Positions 32,627 to 41,035 are shown, numbered from the stretch's first letter. The stretch: DNA of 64,000 bases from an uncultured Bacilli bacterium (GCA_934098505.1 CAKOOR010000002.1:1-64000); one strand, 5' to 3'. Notes: generated by a model not told the origin, from the sequence alone. A program made the numbers and translations.

Positions 32627-33820
32627 TTATTTTATAATGTTTAAAAAGAATCCTATTGTAATTATAAATACGAGTAAGAATAAAAGTACTGCATCGGCTA
32701 TAGTATACATTAAATAACTAAAGTCTAATTTAAATATACATATCGTTATAATAAATAGTAAAAATCGAAATAAATATATTGTCAAAAATACAAAAATTGA
32801 TTTTTTTAAATAAAATTTATTTAATGATTCTCTTAAAGAAATAAATTCTATAGAATTAGTAAGCTCAAAAGCCAGATGTTGCCATATAATGTAAATCACT
32901 ATTATTACTTGATATAATGCCCAAATTTTACTTAAAAAATCGGAATCTATAAAATAATAACCAATAGCTGAAAAAAATCCTGTTAAATACATATTGCTTT
33001 CATACGATTTAAGATTCATGTATACAATAATTAAATAAAACACAAAGAAAGGAATAAACAATTTCCATTCTCCATCTAAAAAATTATTTATTAATACGGT
33101 AACATTATATTTAAAATTAATAATACTTTTTCTAATTATTGATTTATATAGCATTATACTAATTAATAATAATAGTAAAATCTGCAAAAGTGAACAAATA
33201 ATTTCACTCCAAAAATTGTTAAATAGTACCAAATTTATGTAACTTATAAATAACAGTTTCCAGGCATCACTTGACAAAGCACTATTAGTTATAAACAATT
33301 CAAGTAATATTAGAAAAAAGCAAAAAAAAGTGGTTTTTTTACTACCGTACCTATAATTTACAATGTAAAATATTATTGCTATTAATATGTATAGTATTAA
33401 AGTTCTTACAAAAAAACATATTAAATACAATCTTAACTCAATATTATATGGTCCGTGTACTATACTAGCAAAATCGTTAGATTGTATAAATGATAATAAT
33501 AATAGTAAAAGTAAATTACTACCAAGATAAATCAGTACAGCTTTGATAATAGTCAATATATTACTAAAGAAATATTTTTTTAATGGTCTTTGCCTAATAG
33601 AAACATTTGTATTTTTAGTAAAAATTATCAAGTAAAATGAAATCATAAAAATTGCTAATAAGTTCACAGTGGCAATTAATGGTGATTTCATTCCATTATA
33701 TATGCATAACTCAAAATTATTACATCCCACCATCATATATGTTGAGATTAAATTGCATAATAATATAAACGCAATAAATAAATAAATTTTATTTTTTAAA
33801 AATCTGAAAAATTCTTTCAT
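32627..33820 (-). CDS. ABC transporter permease
   Basis: 397 residues with about ten membrane helices and few soluble regions, rich in Leu/Ile/Phe. Start overlaps the stop of the ATPase gene by 4 bp. Together with 33817-34449 and 34466-35383 it makes an ABC exporter with two dissimilar permeases. Likely self-protection or export of the secreted protein at 35424. Confidence 0.75.
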   Translation of the reverse strand: MKEFFRFLKNKIYLFIAFILLCNLISTYMMVGCNNFELCIYNGMKSPLIATVNLLAIFMISFYLIIFTKNTNVSIRQRPLKKYFFSNILTIIKAVLIYLGSNLLLLLLLSFIQSNDFASIVHGPYNIELRLYLICFFVRTLILYILIAIIFYIVNYRYGSKKTTFFCFFLILLELFITNSALSSDAWKLLFISYINLVLFNNFWSEIICSLLQILLLLLISIMLYKSIIRKSIINFKYNVTVLINNFLDGEWKLFIPFFVFYLIIVYMNLKSYESNMYLTGFFSAIGYYFIDSDFLSKIWALYQVIIVIYIIWQHLAFELTNSIEFISLRESLNKFYLKKSIFVFLTIYLFRFLLFIITICIFKLDFSYLMYTIADAVLLFLLVFIITIGFFLNIIK

Positions 33821-34449
33821 ACTTTTTTAACCGTACCATTATCAAATGAATAAATTTCATCGCTTAGATTATCTAAATCTTCCTTTATATGTGTTGATAC
33901 TATAATTAGTTTATTTTTTTTCTTTTCTTGCAAAAGGTATTTGGATATTTTCTTAACAGTATCAACTTCGATTCCGTTGAATGGTTCGTCCAATATCATA
34001 ATCTGAGGATTTTCCATAATTACCTGAGAAATACCCAGCTTCTGCTTCATGCCCAAAGAATATTCAGAATATTTTTTATCTTTTTCTTCATATAAATTTA
34101 CAACTTTTAGAGCATTATTTATTTCATTATCAGAAATTTTATGCTGAATATTAGCAAGCAATTTTAAATTTTCAAAGCCACTAAGATTAGGAAAAAAGCT
34201 TGGCTTTTCTATCAAAGCCCTTAAGTTAGGTACATAAACATCATTTGAATTATACTCAATTCCATCAAATAATACTTTACCAGAAGTTGGCTTATATAAT
34301 CCGCAAATAAGTTTTAATAAAACACTTTTTCCACTGCCATTTCTACCAGACAATCCATAAATTTTTCCGCTAGTCATTGATAAATTAACATCTTTTAAAA
34401 CTGTATTTTTTTTGAATGATTTTGATAAATTTTCTACTTTTATTTCCAT
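33817..34449 (-). CDS. ABC transporter ATP-binding protein
   Basis: 210 residues from ATG 34449 (AGAGGAAA upstream; the alternative at 34482 adds a basic tail). Walker A LSGRNGSGKSVLLKLI, signature YSLGMKQKLGISQ, Walker B IMILDEPFNGIE, and the H-loop STHIKED. Resembles BcrA/NatA-type exporters used for immunity or export of peptides. Confidence 0.92.
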   Translation of the reverse strand: MEIKVENLSKSFKKNTVLKDVNLSMTSGKIYGLSGRNGSGKSVLLKLICGLYKPTSGKVLFDGIEYNSNDVYVPNLRALIEKPSFFPNLSGFENLKLLANIQHKISDNEINNALKVVNLYEEKDKKYSEYSLGMKQKLGISQVIMENPQIMILDEPFNGIEVDTVKKISKYLLQEKKKNKLIIVSTHIKEDLDNLSDEIYSFDNGTVKKV

Positions 34450-34465
34450 AATTTTCCTCTTTTCA

Positions 34466-35383
34466 TTAATTATTTTTTTCACAAGCTATAATTAATTTTT
34501 CTTTATTTTTATAGCACATTGCAACTGCAATTGAAGATATTATGAATGCAAATAAAGCAAATAGCATAATCGGAATTTCTCCAAAGTTTATGCTAAACGA
34601 TAGAGGACTCATAATATTAAACGCATATCCAATTTCACTTTTAAATAAAATAAGACATAAATTTTTTAAAATTAACTCTAAAAATAGTTGAATGCTTATG
34701 CAAAAAATATATGATACTAATACTGCTGGGAAGAATTTATGAACTTTTCTAACAACTATTAATCCAATATTTATATAAGTAAAATTAAGTAAAAGAATAT
34801 AAATAAAAAATGACACTAAGAAAAGAATAGGATTATATATTAAACTTGAATCATACCAAGCTGATGTCATGTACTCAGCTGTATAGTGATAATCTAACTT
34901 ATAAAAAATTATTCCATTTATAAAGATAATTAATAGTAATGCAGGAATAATCCAGAAGTATTTATAACTGTCTTTAAAAATTTCTTTTTTAAAACTTTTA
35001 TACGACTCTCTATTATTCACATTAATTATATACTTATATCTAAATTTTTTAGATATGGTATATAACATTGGAATTACAGCTACTAAGAAAGCCATTGGAT
35101 TAAACCAATATAAGCCAAAAAATAATACCTCTTGAAGATACGTATATATGTCAATATCATTAGCCCCTAAACTATTTTCCATTTCCTTGCAGTAATTAAC
35201 ATGGTCGTCAGTATAATCACTTTTATTATTTAAAACTTCTACACATTCTGACTTATTTTTTTCTATTCTTTGTCTTAAATTATTAAAATTACTATTGGCA
35301 GTTAAGCAAGCATGAACAACAATGATACTTAATATCAAAAAAATGAAAATAGCAATAAAATTTTCTTTTAAAAATTTTTCCAT
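34466..35383 (-). CDS. ABC transporter permease-like membrane protein
   Basis: 305 residues from ATG 35383 (GAGGTG upstream). A first helix (ENFIAIFIFLILSIIVVHA) and a roughly 60-residue outside loop with a C-x-E/C-K-E pair, then five helices. Typical of the ABC2 permeases in bacteriocin immunity operons. Overlaps the ATPase gene. Confidence 0.75.
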   Translation of the reverse strand: MEKFLKENFIAIFIFLILSIIVVHACLTANSNFNNLRQRIEKNKSECVEVLNNKSDYTDDHVNYCKEMENSLGANDIDIYTYLQEVLFFGLYWFNPMAFLVAVIPMLYTISKKFRYKYIINVNNRESYKSFKKEIFKDSYKYFWIIPALLLIIFINGIIFYKLDYHYTAEYMTSAWYDSSLIYNPILFLVSFFIYILLLNFTYINIGLIVVRKVHKFFPAVLVSYIFCISIQLFLELILKNLCLILFKSEIGYAFNIMSPLSFSINFGEIPIMLFALFAFIISSIAVAMCYKNKEKLIIACEKNN

Positions 35384-35423
35384 TAAACACCTCATTTTTG
35401 TAAAGAGTTTATTAAATATAATC

Positions 35424-35867
35424 TTATTTTACATCATTAATATGCCAAGTAAACGAAACTTTTGTACCTAAATTTCTTAAAGTCCAATCGTGTCTTCCAA
35501 AGCCTAAGCGGAAAATTCCAGGTTCAGAAAATCCATCTTGATTATGCCATTCTACTGTATGTCCCATGCTTGTTATTAAACCCTCATAAAAATCTCCGTT
35601 TTCATTAAAAGGCTTAATAATAATTTTACAATTTGTGCATGGATCGTGACGAGAAGTCCATACCTTATCCAAATCTAATTTGTTGTGTGTATAGTCAATC
35701 TTTTTCATATAATTTGTATATACCAGAGTACTGTAATCTTTAAAAAACTTAACATCTTTTAAGCAAATAGCAAGATCTTTTTGTTCTTCGTACGCAAGAA
35801 CATTCATTGTACTAATAAAACTAATCATTAGAACAAAAACAAACATTTTAAACCAATTTTTTTTCAT
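35424..35867 (-). CDS. Secreted Cys-containing protein linked to an ABC transporter, possibly a bacteriocin
   Basis: 147 residues from ATG 35867 (AGGAGA upstream). Signal peptide MKKNWFKMFVFVLMISF...VLA, then a mature part with CTNCK and a C-terminal Gly/His/Trp-rich beta region (MGHTVEWHNQ, LGFGRHDWTL, FTWHINDVK). It is the first gene of an operon with three ABC transporter genes. The layout recalls lactococcin-972-type secreted bacteriocins, but I do not recognise the sequence itself. Confidence 0.6.
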   Translation of the reverse strand: MKKNWFKMFVFVLMISFISTMNVLAYEEQKDLAICLKDVKFFKDYSTLVYTNYMKKIDYTHNKLDLDKVWTSRHDPCTNCKIIIKPFNENGDFYEGLITSMGHTVEWHNQDGFSEPGIFRLGFGRHDWTLRNLGTKVSFTWHINDVK

Positions 35868-35908
35868 ATATCTTATTCTCCTATCAACAATAAACTCTTT
35901 ACACCTAA

Positions 35909-35938
35909 ATAATAACACAGCAGTAAATTTAAAGTCAA
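35909..35938 (-). promoter_or_regulatory. Promoter of the secreted protein/ABC operon
   Basis: TTGACT (35933-35938), 18 bp, TATTAT (35909-35914), reading leftward. Confidence 0.6.
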
Positions 35939-35953
35939 TAAACTTATATATAA

Positions 35954-35986
35954 TAAAAAAATTGATATCTAATCTAGAATATCAAT
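35954..35986 (-). terminator. Terminator after the LysR gene
   Basis: ATTGATAT / ATATCAAT stem, 10-nt loop, followed by TTTTTTATT. Confidence 0.75.
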
Positions 35987-35998
35987 CATTAATAATTA

Positions 35999-36883
35999 TT
36001 AAATAATTTCTATAAACTTTTGTGTAATATCATTTGTTAAATGTTTTGAAAATACGATTCCTATTGCATTGATTGGCATCTGTTCTTTCAATTCTAATTT
36101 TTGTAAATCATATTCTATAACTTCATCTTCGATAAAATAACCTATAAAATTATTTTCTTTTATAATATCAGCCATCAACTTTGAATCAGGCATTAAATGT
36201 TTTGGAATCAATTCAATGTTATTTTTTTGTAAAACTTCATCTAGCATTTGTCGTCTGCGAGAACTTCCAGAAATAACTAATGTTTCTTGTTTTAAATCTG
36301 ATAATGAATTAATTTTATTTTTTATTTCTTCATAATATTTTCGGGAACAGGCAAAGCAGGTTTTATATTCTGCAATAGGTTTTACACTAAATTCAAATTT
36401 AGTAGAGTAATTAATATGTGGTAGATAATCAACTAAAACATCTATTTTGTGATTAACAATATACTCGTTAAGATTCGATGCACTATCAATTATAATTTTA
36501 GTTTTAACATACGGATATTTTTTTATAAACTCATTTAAAATTGGGGGAAGAAGATAGTCAGCAATATTTCTGGTAACACCTATTGTTAATACCACATCGT
36601 CACCAGTCATTAATTCGGCTGTTGATAATTTTGACATAGAATTAAAAATATTATCTAATTTTTTAAAAAGTCTTTCGCCATCCAAAGTTAAATTAAAGCC
36701 TTTGTTTGTTGAAACAATTAAACTTAATCCTAGTATCTTTTCTAATTCATTCACACTTCTTGAAAGGCTAGATGAAGAAATGTGATTTAGATTTCCAGCC
36801 TTAGTAAAATTTCCCGATAAAGCGGAGATATAAAAATTGTAATAATGTACAAAATTGTTTTTTAAATCATATAAATCATTCAT
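35999..36883 (-). CDS. LysR-family transcription regulator
   Basis: 294 residues from ATG 36883 (AGGGG upstream). An N-terminal winged helix (FTKAGNLNHISSSSLSRSVNELE) and a substrate-binding-like C-terminal domain (TIGVTRNIADYLLPPILNEF). It controls genes in response to a small ligand; nearest candidate target is the downstream secreted-protein/ABC operon, on the same strand, separated by a terminator. Confidence 0.9.
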   Translation of the reverse strand: MNDLYDLKNNFVHYYNFYISALSGNFTKAGNLNHISSSSLSRSVNELEKILGLSLIVSTNKGFNLTLDGERLFKKLDNIFNSMSKLSTAELMTGDDVVLTIGVTRNIADYLLPPILNEFIKKYPYVKTKIIIDSASNLNEYIVNHKIDVLVDYLPHINYSTKFEFSVKPIAEYKTCFACSRKYYEEIKNKINSLSDLKQETLVISGSSRRRQMLDEVLQKNNIELIPKHLMPDSKLMADIIKENNFIGYFIEDEVIEYDLQKLELKEQMPINAIGIVFSKHLTNDITQKFIEII

Positions 36884-36905
36884 AATTACCCCTAAAAACA
36901 CCTAT

Positions 36906-36934
36906 ATAATATATTAATAATTAAAAATTGTCAA
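36906..36934 (-). promoter_or_regulatory. Promoter of the LysR gene
   Basis: TTGACA (36929-36934), 17 bp, TATTAT (36906-36911), reading leftward, about 25 bp before the gene start. Confidence 0.65.
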
Positions 36935-36996
36935 ATTTTTTATTTAGCACTATATCTATAAATGATGATATAATGTTTTTGTTTATCTGTGAGAAT

Positions 36997-37020
36997 TAAA
37001 AAAAGCGACTAAAATCGCTT
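36997..37020 (-). terminator. Terminator overlapping the XRE gene stop
   Basis: AAGCGA / TCGCTT stem with a 6-nt loop that contains the stop codon, followed by TTTTT. Confidence 0.6.
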
Positions 37021-37338
37021 CATGTCAACTCTGTTAGGTAACTTTTTATGAGTATTGCTATTTTCTTGAAATAGTAAGTATGGCTTAACATTTAAAACTT
37101 TTGCTATTACTTCTATGTTTTCAAAGGTTGGTCCATATTTACCATTTTCTATTTCACTAACATAAGATGCGTTCATATCAATATGCTCTGCAAACTCCTC
37201 TTGTGTAAGTTTTTTCACAAATCTATAATATCTTACATTTTTTCCAAAGATTTGTTTCAAATTCACCGTATCATCACCAACTTCATTAATTAATATGGTA
37301 CGGTTTTTATTTAAAATACTCCATTGAGTTATTTTCAA
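37009..37338 (-). CDS. XRE-family regulator
   Basis: About 109 residues (TTG start weakly supported; a GTG 20 codons later, at NLKQIFG, is also possible). A Cro/C1-type helix-turn-helix: KLTQEEFAEHIDMNASYVSEIENGKYGPTFENIEVIAKVLNV. Near the right end of the ICE, a common place for an element repressor, and divergent from 37409-37663. Confidence 0.85.
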   Translation of the reverse strand: MKITQWSILNKNRTILINEVGDDTVNLKQIFGKNVRYYRFVKKLTQEEFAEHIDMNASYVSEIENGKYGPTFENIEVIAKVLNVKPYLLFQENSNTHKKLPNRVDMKRF

Positions 37339-37408
37339 AGAAAATTCTCTATAAACTGGAAAGGAGATATATTTAATTCTTATATTTTAGAGTTAAAGTA
37401 AAATACTT

Positions 37409-37663
37409 GTGAAATTATTAAAAAATGAATCATTAACAAATGAAATCGAAGTTGATGAAGGTGCCTTAGGAATAATGTTAGACATTGAAAACTGGTTAAC
37501 TGGCAATACCCCTCTTCCAAATAATGTTAGAGAATTGACTTCAAAATTTTATAAAGATTTAAAGAAATTAATTATTACAGAATCAAATGACAATAAAAGA
37601 AAAGATATAGACAATATAGTATTTAAAATAAATATAACATATTCTGAAAACAATAATAATTAA
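37409..37663 (+). CDS. Small hypothetical protein divergent from the XRE gene
   Basis: 84 residues from GTG, acidic, with EVDEGALGIMLDIENWLTG. AAAGGAGAT lies about 35 nt upstream but not in useful spacing, so the start is uncertain. A terminator follows (37669-37703). The only plus-strand protein gene of the ICE. Confidence 0.55.
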   Translation: MKLLKNESLTNEIEVDEGALGIMLDIENWLTGNTPLPNNVRELTSKFYKDLKKLIITESNDNKRKDIDNIVFKINITYSENNNN

Positions 37664-37668
37664 AAAAT

Positions 37669-37703
37669 AACGCTAATATTCAAATAGAATAATGGCGTTT
37701 TTT
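37669..37703 (+). terminator. Terminator after the 37409-37663 gene
   Basis: AACGC ... GCGTT stem extended inward by ATATTC/GAATAA, followed by six T. Confidence 0.7.
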
Positions 37704-37706
37704 CAT

Positions 37707-37733
37707 AAAAAAAGAAACCCTAAGACAGGCTTC
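37707..37733 (-). terminator. Terminator of the complete tRNA-Trp gene
   Basis: GAAGCC / GGGTTTC stem (one G-T pair), 7-nt loop, then seven T, about 40 bp after the tRNA 3' end. Confidence 0.7.
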
Positions 37734-37771
37734 TTAATATATACTAAACCGCTTAAAAACGGTGTATGGTC

Positions 37772-37847
37772 TGGCAGGAAATGTAAGATTTGAACTCACG
37801 ACATCAGGTTTTGGAGACCTGCGTTCTACCAACTGAACTAATTTCCT
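37772..37847 (-). tRNA. tRNA-Trp (CCA), complete and apparently carried by the ICE
   Basis: A full cloverleaf: acceptor AGGAAAT/ATTTCCT, D-arm with GTTC/GAAC, anticodon stem CAGGT/ACCTG with loop CTCCAAA (anticodon CCA), T-arm GTGAG/CTTAC, discriminator G and encoded CCA end. It has its own promoter and terminator. It differs clearly from the truncated tRNA-Trp at 38053-38091, so it is not a repaired copy of it. It lies on the element side of the inferred junction. Confidence 0.95.
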
Positions 37848-37856
37848 ATACTTATT

Positions 37857-37964
37857 TGTGGCACTCATTTGTGCCACTAAATTATATCATATTTAGGTAA
37901 TAATTTTCAATTATTTTTAACGACTTTTCAAAAAGTCGTATCCACTGGCACATAAACTGGCACA
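37857..37964. repeat. TGGCAC repeats, candidate integrase arm sites
   Basis: A perfect inverted pair GTGGCAC / GTGCCAC (37858-37877) and two direct repeats ACTGGCACA (37944-37952 and 37956-37964). They lie between the complete tRNA and the truncated one, where arm-type binding sites for the recombinase would be expected. An ACGACTTTT/AAAGTCGT hairpin lies between them (37920-37940). Confidence 0.45.
37881..37910 (-). promoter_or_regulatory. Promoter of the complete tRNA-Trp gene
   Basis: TTGAAA (37905-37910), 18 bp, TGA-TATAAT (37881-37886), about 35 bp before the tRNA 5' end. The RNA leader would include the GTGGCAC/GTGCCAC hairpin. Confidence 0.75.
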
Positions 37965-38052
37965 AAGTTTCTAATTTTCTATTTTTTATATAAGGTTCAA
38001 CCACAGTAATTTCGGCATTTTAACTCATTTCAAACCGTTTTTGACTATTGTA

Positions 38053-38091
38053 GTTTTGGAGACCGTCATACTACCACTATATTATGTCCCT
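38053..38091 (-). pseudogene. 5' half of the resident tRNA-Trp gene, cut in the anticodon arm
   Basis: Reading leftward from 38091: acceptor strand AGGGACA, TA, D-arm ATAT-loop-GTAT, then ACGGT and loop CTCCAAA with AC. The expected complement ACCGT does not follow (ACTAC instead) and no T-arm or 3' acceptor is found. The last 12 bases (GGTCTCCAAAAC) are identical to the same place in the complete tRNA at 37772-37847. This is what integration of a tyrosine-recombinase element in the anticodon loop would leave. Confidence 0.8.
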
Positions 38092-38111
38092 AATTTTTCC
38101 TTTGCTCTTCC

Positions 38112-38141
38112 ATTATAATACATAATATATGATTTTAGCAA
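38112..38141 (-). promoter_or_regulatory. Promoter of the truncated tRNA-Trp gene
   Basis: TTGCTA (38136-38141), 18 bp, TATAAT (38112-38117), 20 bp before the tRNA 5' end. Shows that the fragment was a real transcribed gene. Confidence 0.65.
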
Positions 38142-38157
38142 GGAAAAATTGCTTTTT

Positions 38158-38189
38158 ACCTGTGGATAAGTCATTAGTTATCCACAGGT
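38158..38189. terminator. Long perfect hairpin made of two inverted TTATCCACA boxes
   Basis: ACCTGTGGATAA and its exact complement flank 8 nt that contain the stop codon of the next gene. On the minus strand a short A/T run follows and it probably acts as a terminator. Each arm holds a perfect DnaA-box consensus. Confidence 0.6.
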
Positions 38190-38797
38190 TTTATTAAATT
38201 TATCAACTTTGAAGAAGGAATTACTATTTTAATTGGTCCACTTGCCCAAGGTGCTACTTGATATGGTGGGAAAGTTAAATGTAAACCTTCCTTATCAAAA
38301 TAATATAAAGAGAAGTTTTCTAATATTGGTTTAGTCCCTTCCTTTAACCAATTTTTATCTTCATTAGCACCTATTTTTACTAATTCTTCATAACTAAATT
38401 TAGAAAGTATTTCTAAGTAATTATCATTATTAAAGAAATCTTTTAATTCTAAAATTTTACCACTCTTATTATAAGTAAATTGGTTATTTATTAGAGAATA
38501 ATGAACGCCCCCTGTATAACTATAAATAAAATATTGTAAATAATAAATACCATTATATTCATGTAATTCATAATCAGTATAAAAGTCATTTTTTATTTCA
38601 TTATAGTTTTCATACTGTTTAAATTCTTCTAACTTTTCATCTAACCAATCTTTAATCTTTTTATTAACATTAGGAAAAGGGGTTTCATAAATATCTATTT
38701 TATAAGTATATTTATCAGTACTTTCTTTCACTTCATAAGCAAGAGCAGGACTAGTTAAAATAAGAGATGATAGTATAAATAAAATCAATAATTTCAT
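38174..38797 (-). CDS. Secreted DUF3298 (RsiV/PdaC-like) domain protein
   Basis: 207 residues with a signal peptide (LLILFILSSLILTSPALA). The DUF3298 motif set is seen: YTGGVHYSLINNQFTYNKSGKILELKDFF and FPPYQVAPWASGPIKIVIP near the C-terminus. Such domains occur in lysozyme-sensing RsiV and deacetylase PdaC. Here it stands alone without membrane anchor or catalytic domain. First chromosomal gene after the ICE junction. Confidence 0.8.
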   Translation of the reverse strand: MKLLILFILSSLILTSPALAYEVKESTDKYTYKIDIYETPFPNVNKKIKDWLDEKLEEFKQYENYNEIKNDFYTDYELHEYNGIYYLQYFIYSYTGGVHYSLINNQFTYNKSGKILELKDFFNNDNYLEILSKFSYEELVKIGANEDKNWLKEGTKPILENFSLYYFDKEGLHLTFPPYQVAPWASGPIKIVIPSSKLINLIKPVDN

Positions 38798-38866
38798 ATA
38801 ACCACCATTTATAGGATAACCAAAAAAGTAGAGATTATACTCTACTCTAGTTATAATATATTTTAA

Positions 38867-40969
38867 CTATTTTTGATTAATTATTATCTTATCATTTTGA
38901 TAATCAACTTCTAATTTTGCATTAGGTTTAACAGCATTTTCGATTAATTGTTTAGCAAGGACAGTTTCTAGTTCTCTACTTACTAGACGCTTTAATGGTC
39001 TTGCTCCGTAATACTCATCATAACCATTTTCAACAAAGTAATTTCTAGCGGCAGGTGTTAAAGTTATAGTTAGATTTAAGTCCTTTAGACGAGTTTCTAT
39101 TTCTTTGATTAATTTATCTAAAATACTAGATAATACTTCTTTAGTTAATTTATTAAACATAATTACTTCATCAACACGGTTAATAAATTCTGGTTTAAAG
39201 TATTTATGTAATTCTTGTTCTACTTTTTCTGGTTCATTATTTAAGATATATTCACTACCAACATTAGAAGTCATAATAATTATGGTGTTTTTAAAGTCAA
39301 CAGTACGACCATTAGAATCAGTTAATCTACCGTCATCTAAGATTTGTAATAATAGGTTTAAAACATCAGGATGGGCTTTTTCGATTTCATCAAATAGAAC
39401 GATGCTATAAGGATTACGACGAACGGCCTCGGTTAATTGACCGCCTTCTTCATAGCCAACATACCCTGGGGCAGCACCGACTAGACGGGATACAGAATAT
39501 TTTTCCATATATTCACTCATATCAATTCTAATCATGTGTTTTTCATCATCAAACAGTTCATAAGCAAGAGCCTTAGCTACTTCGGTTTTACCAACACCAG
39601 TTGGCCCTAAGAAGATGAAGGAACCAATTGGACGGTTAGGATCTTTAATACCACTACGACTACGAATGATGGCCTCACTTACTAATCTTAAGGCTTCTTT
39701 TTGACCTTTTACTCTTTTACCTAAGTTTTCTTCTAAGTGTAAAAGTTTTTCTTTTTCACTACTTATTAATTTAGCAATAGGAATATTAGTCCATTTACTA
39801 ATGACATTTGCTATATCATCAGAGGTTACAACATCACTTAGAATACGCGATTTTTCTTTACAATTTAGTTCTTCTAGTTCTTTTTCTAATCTTGGAATAG
39901 TACCATGACGAAGACGAGCAGCGGTTTCTAAATCATAACGATTTTCGGCCGTTTCTAAATCAAATTTGGCTTTAGATATCTCTTGTTTTTTATTCTTAAT
40001 GTTTTCATTAAGATTTTTTTCTTTTTCCCAAGCACTTCTTAAATCTTGTTCTTGAAGTTTTAAGTCATATAATTCTTTATCAATTTCATCTTTACGACGA
40101 AGAGATAATTCATCTTTTTCTTTCTTAATGGCTTCTCTTTCGATTTCAAGACGCATAATTTTTCTGGTAAGTTCATCTAAGTTAGTAGGAACGCTATCCA
40201 TTTGAACTCTAATAGTGGCACAAGCCTCATCTACTAAATCTAAGGCTTTATCGGGTAAATAACGATCAGTTATATAACGGTTAGATAAAGTAGCGGCTGC
40301 TACTAAGGCTTTATCTTGAATAGTAACACCATGATGGATTTCAAATCTTTCTTTTAGACCTCTTAAGATAGTTATAGTATCTTCGAGTGTTGGTTCATGA
40401 ATAATTATCTTTTGGAAACGACGTTCTAGGGCTCCATCTTTTTCAATATATTTACGATATTCATTCAAAGTAGTAGCACCGATAACATGAATTTCACCAC
40501 GAGCAAGCATTGGTTTTAAGATATTACCGGTATCCATAGCACCTTCAATCGCCCCCGTACCAACAATCATGTGAATTTCATCAATAAACATGATAATGTT
40601 ACCTTCACTCTTCTTGATTTCATCTAAAACTTTCTTTAGTCTTTCTTCAAATTCACCACGGTATTTAGCGCCTGCGATTAAGGATGCCATATTAAGTTCC
40701 CATATAGTTTTATCTTTTAAGGTACTTGGGACATCACCTTTAACGATTCTTTGTGCGAGTCCCTCGACAATAGCAGTTTTACCAACCCCCGGTTCTCCGA
40801 TTAAAACGGGATTATTCTTGGTTTTACGCGATAAGACTTTAGTTATACTTCTAATTTCTTCATCACGACCAATTACAGGGTCAATTTTTCTTTTCTTGAC
40901 CTCTTCATTTATATTACGACCATATTTTTCTAATACATTTTCATTTTCTTCTGGATTATTATTAAACAT
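38867..40969 (-). CDS. clpB: ClpB-type disaggregase lacking the N-terminal domain
   Basis: 700 residues: AAA1 (GEPGVGKT, IMFIDEIHMIVG), a middle coiled-coil domain (about residues 265-370, shorter to medium ClpB type) and AAA2 (GPTGVGKTEVAKAL, VLFDEIEKAHPDV) with the conserved C-terminal GARPLKR. Usual ClpB has about 860 residues; the roughly 145-residue N-domain is absent and the protein starts with a short Asn/Glu-rich tail. ClpB works with DnaK to dissolve aggregates. Upstream lies a CIRCE-like operator over the promoter. Confidence 0.93.
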   Translation of the reverse strand: MFNNNPEENENVLEKYGRNINEEVKKRKIDPVIGRDEEIRSITKVLSRKTKNNPVLIGEPGVGKTAIVEGLAQRIVKGDVPSTLKDKTIWELNMASLIAGAKYRGEFEERLKKVLDEIKKSEGNIIMFIDEIHMIVGTGAIEGAMDTGNILKPMLARGEIHVIGATTLNEYRKYIEKDGALERRFQKIIIHEPTLEDTITILRGLKERFEIHHGVTIQDKALVAAATLSNRYITDRYLPDKALDLVDEACATIRVQMDSVPTNLDELTRKIMRLEIEREAIKKEKDELSLRRKDEIDKELYDLKLQEQDLRSAWEKEKNLNENIKNKKQEISKAKFDLETAENRYDLETAARLRHGTIPRLEKELEELNCKEKSRILSDVVTSDDIANVISKWTNIPIAKLISSEKEKLLHLEENLGKRVKGQKEALRLVSEAIIRSRSGIKDPNRPIGSFIFLGPTGVGKTEVAKALAYELFDDEKHMIRIDMSEYMEKYSVSRLVGAAPGYVGYEEGGQLTEAVRRNPYSIVLFDEIEKAHPDVLNLLLQILDDGRLTDSNGRTVDFKNTIIIMTSNVGSEYILNNEPEKVEQELHKYFKPEFINRVDEVIMFNKLTKEVLSSILDKLIKEIETRLKDLNLTITLTPAARNYFVENGYDEYYGARPLKRLVSRELETVLAKQLIENAVKPNAKLEVDYQNDKIIINQK

Positions 40970-40993
40970 ATATATTTCCCCTTTCGAGTATTA

Positions 40994-41022
40994 ATTATAC
41001 TCATTTTTTTAGCACTTGTCAA
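40994..41022 (-). promoter_or_regulatory. clpB promoter
   Basis: TTGACA (41017-41022), 17 bp, TATAAT (40994-40999). The -35 lies inside the CIRCE-like element. Confidence 0.85.
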
Positions 41023-41035
41023 GTGTGAGTGCTAA
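41009..41035. promoter_or_regulatory. CIRCE operator of clpB
   Basis: TTAGCACTT - 9 bp - GAGTGCTAA, one mismatch from the HrcA consensus, overlapping the promoter. Confidence 0.88.

Noticed and set aside
38158..38189. Inverted DnaA boxes as a replication origin
   Set aside because: Only one pair, lying over a stop codon as a perfect terminator hairpin, with no dnaA/dnaN genes or box cluster near.
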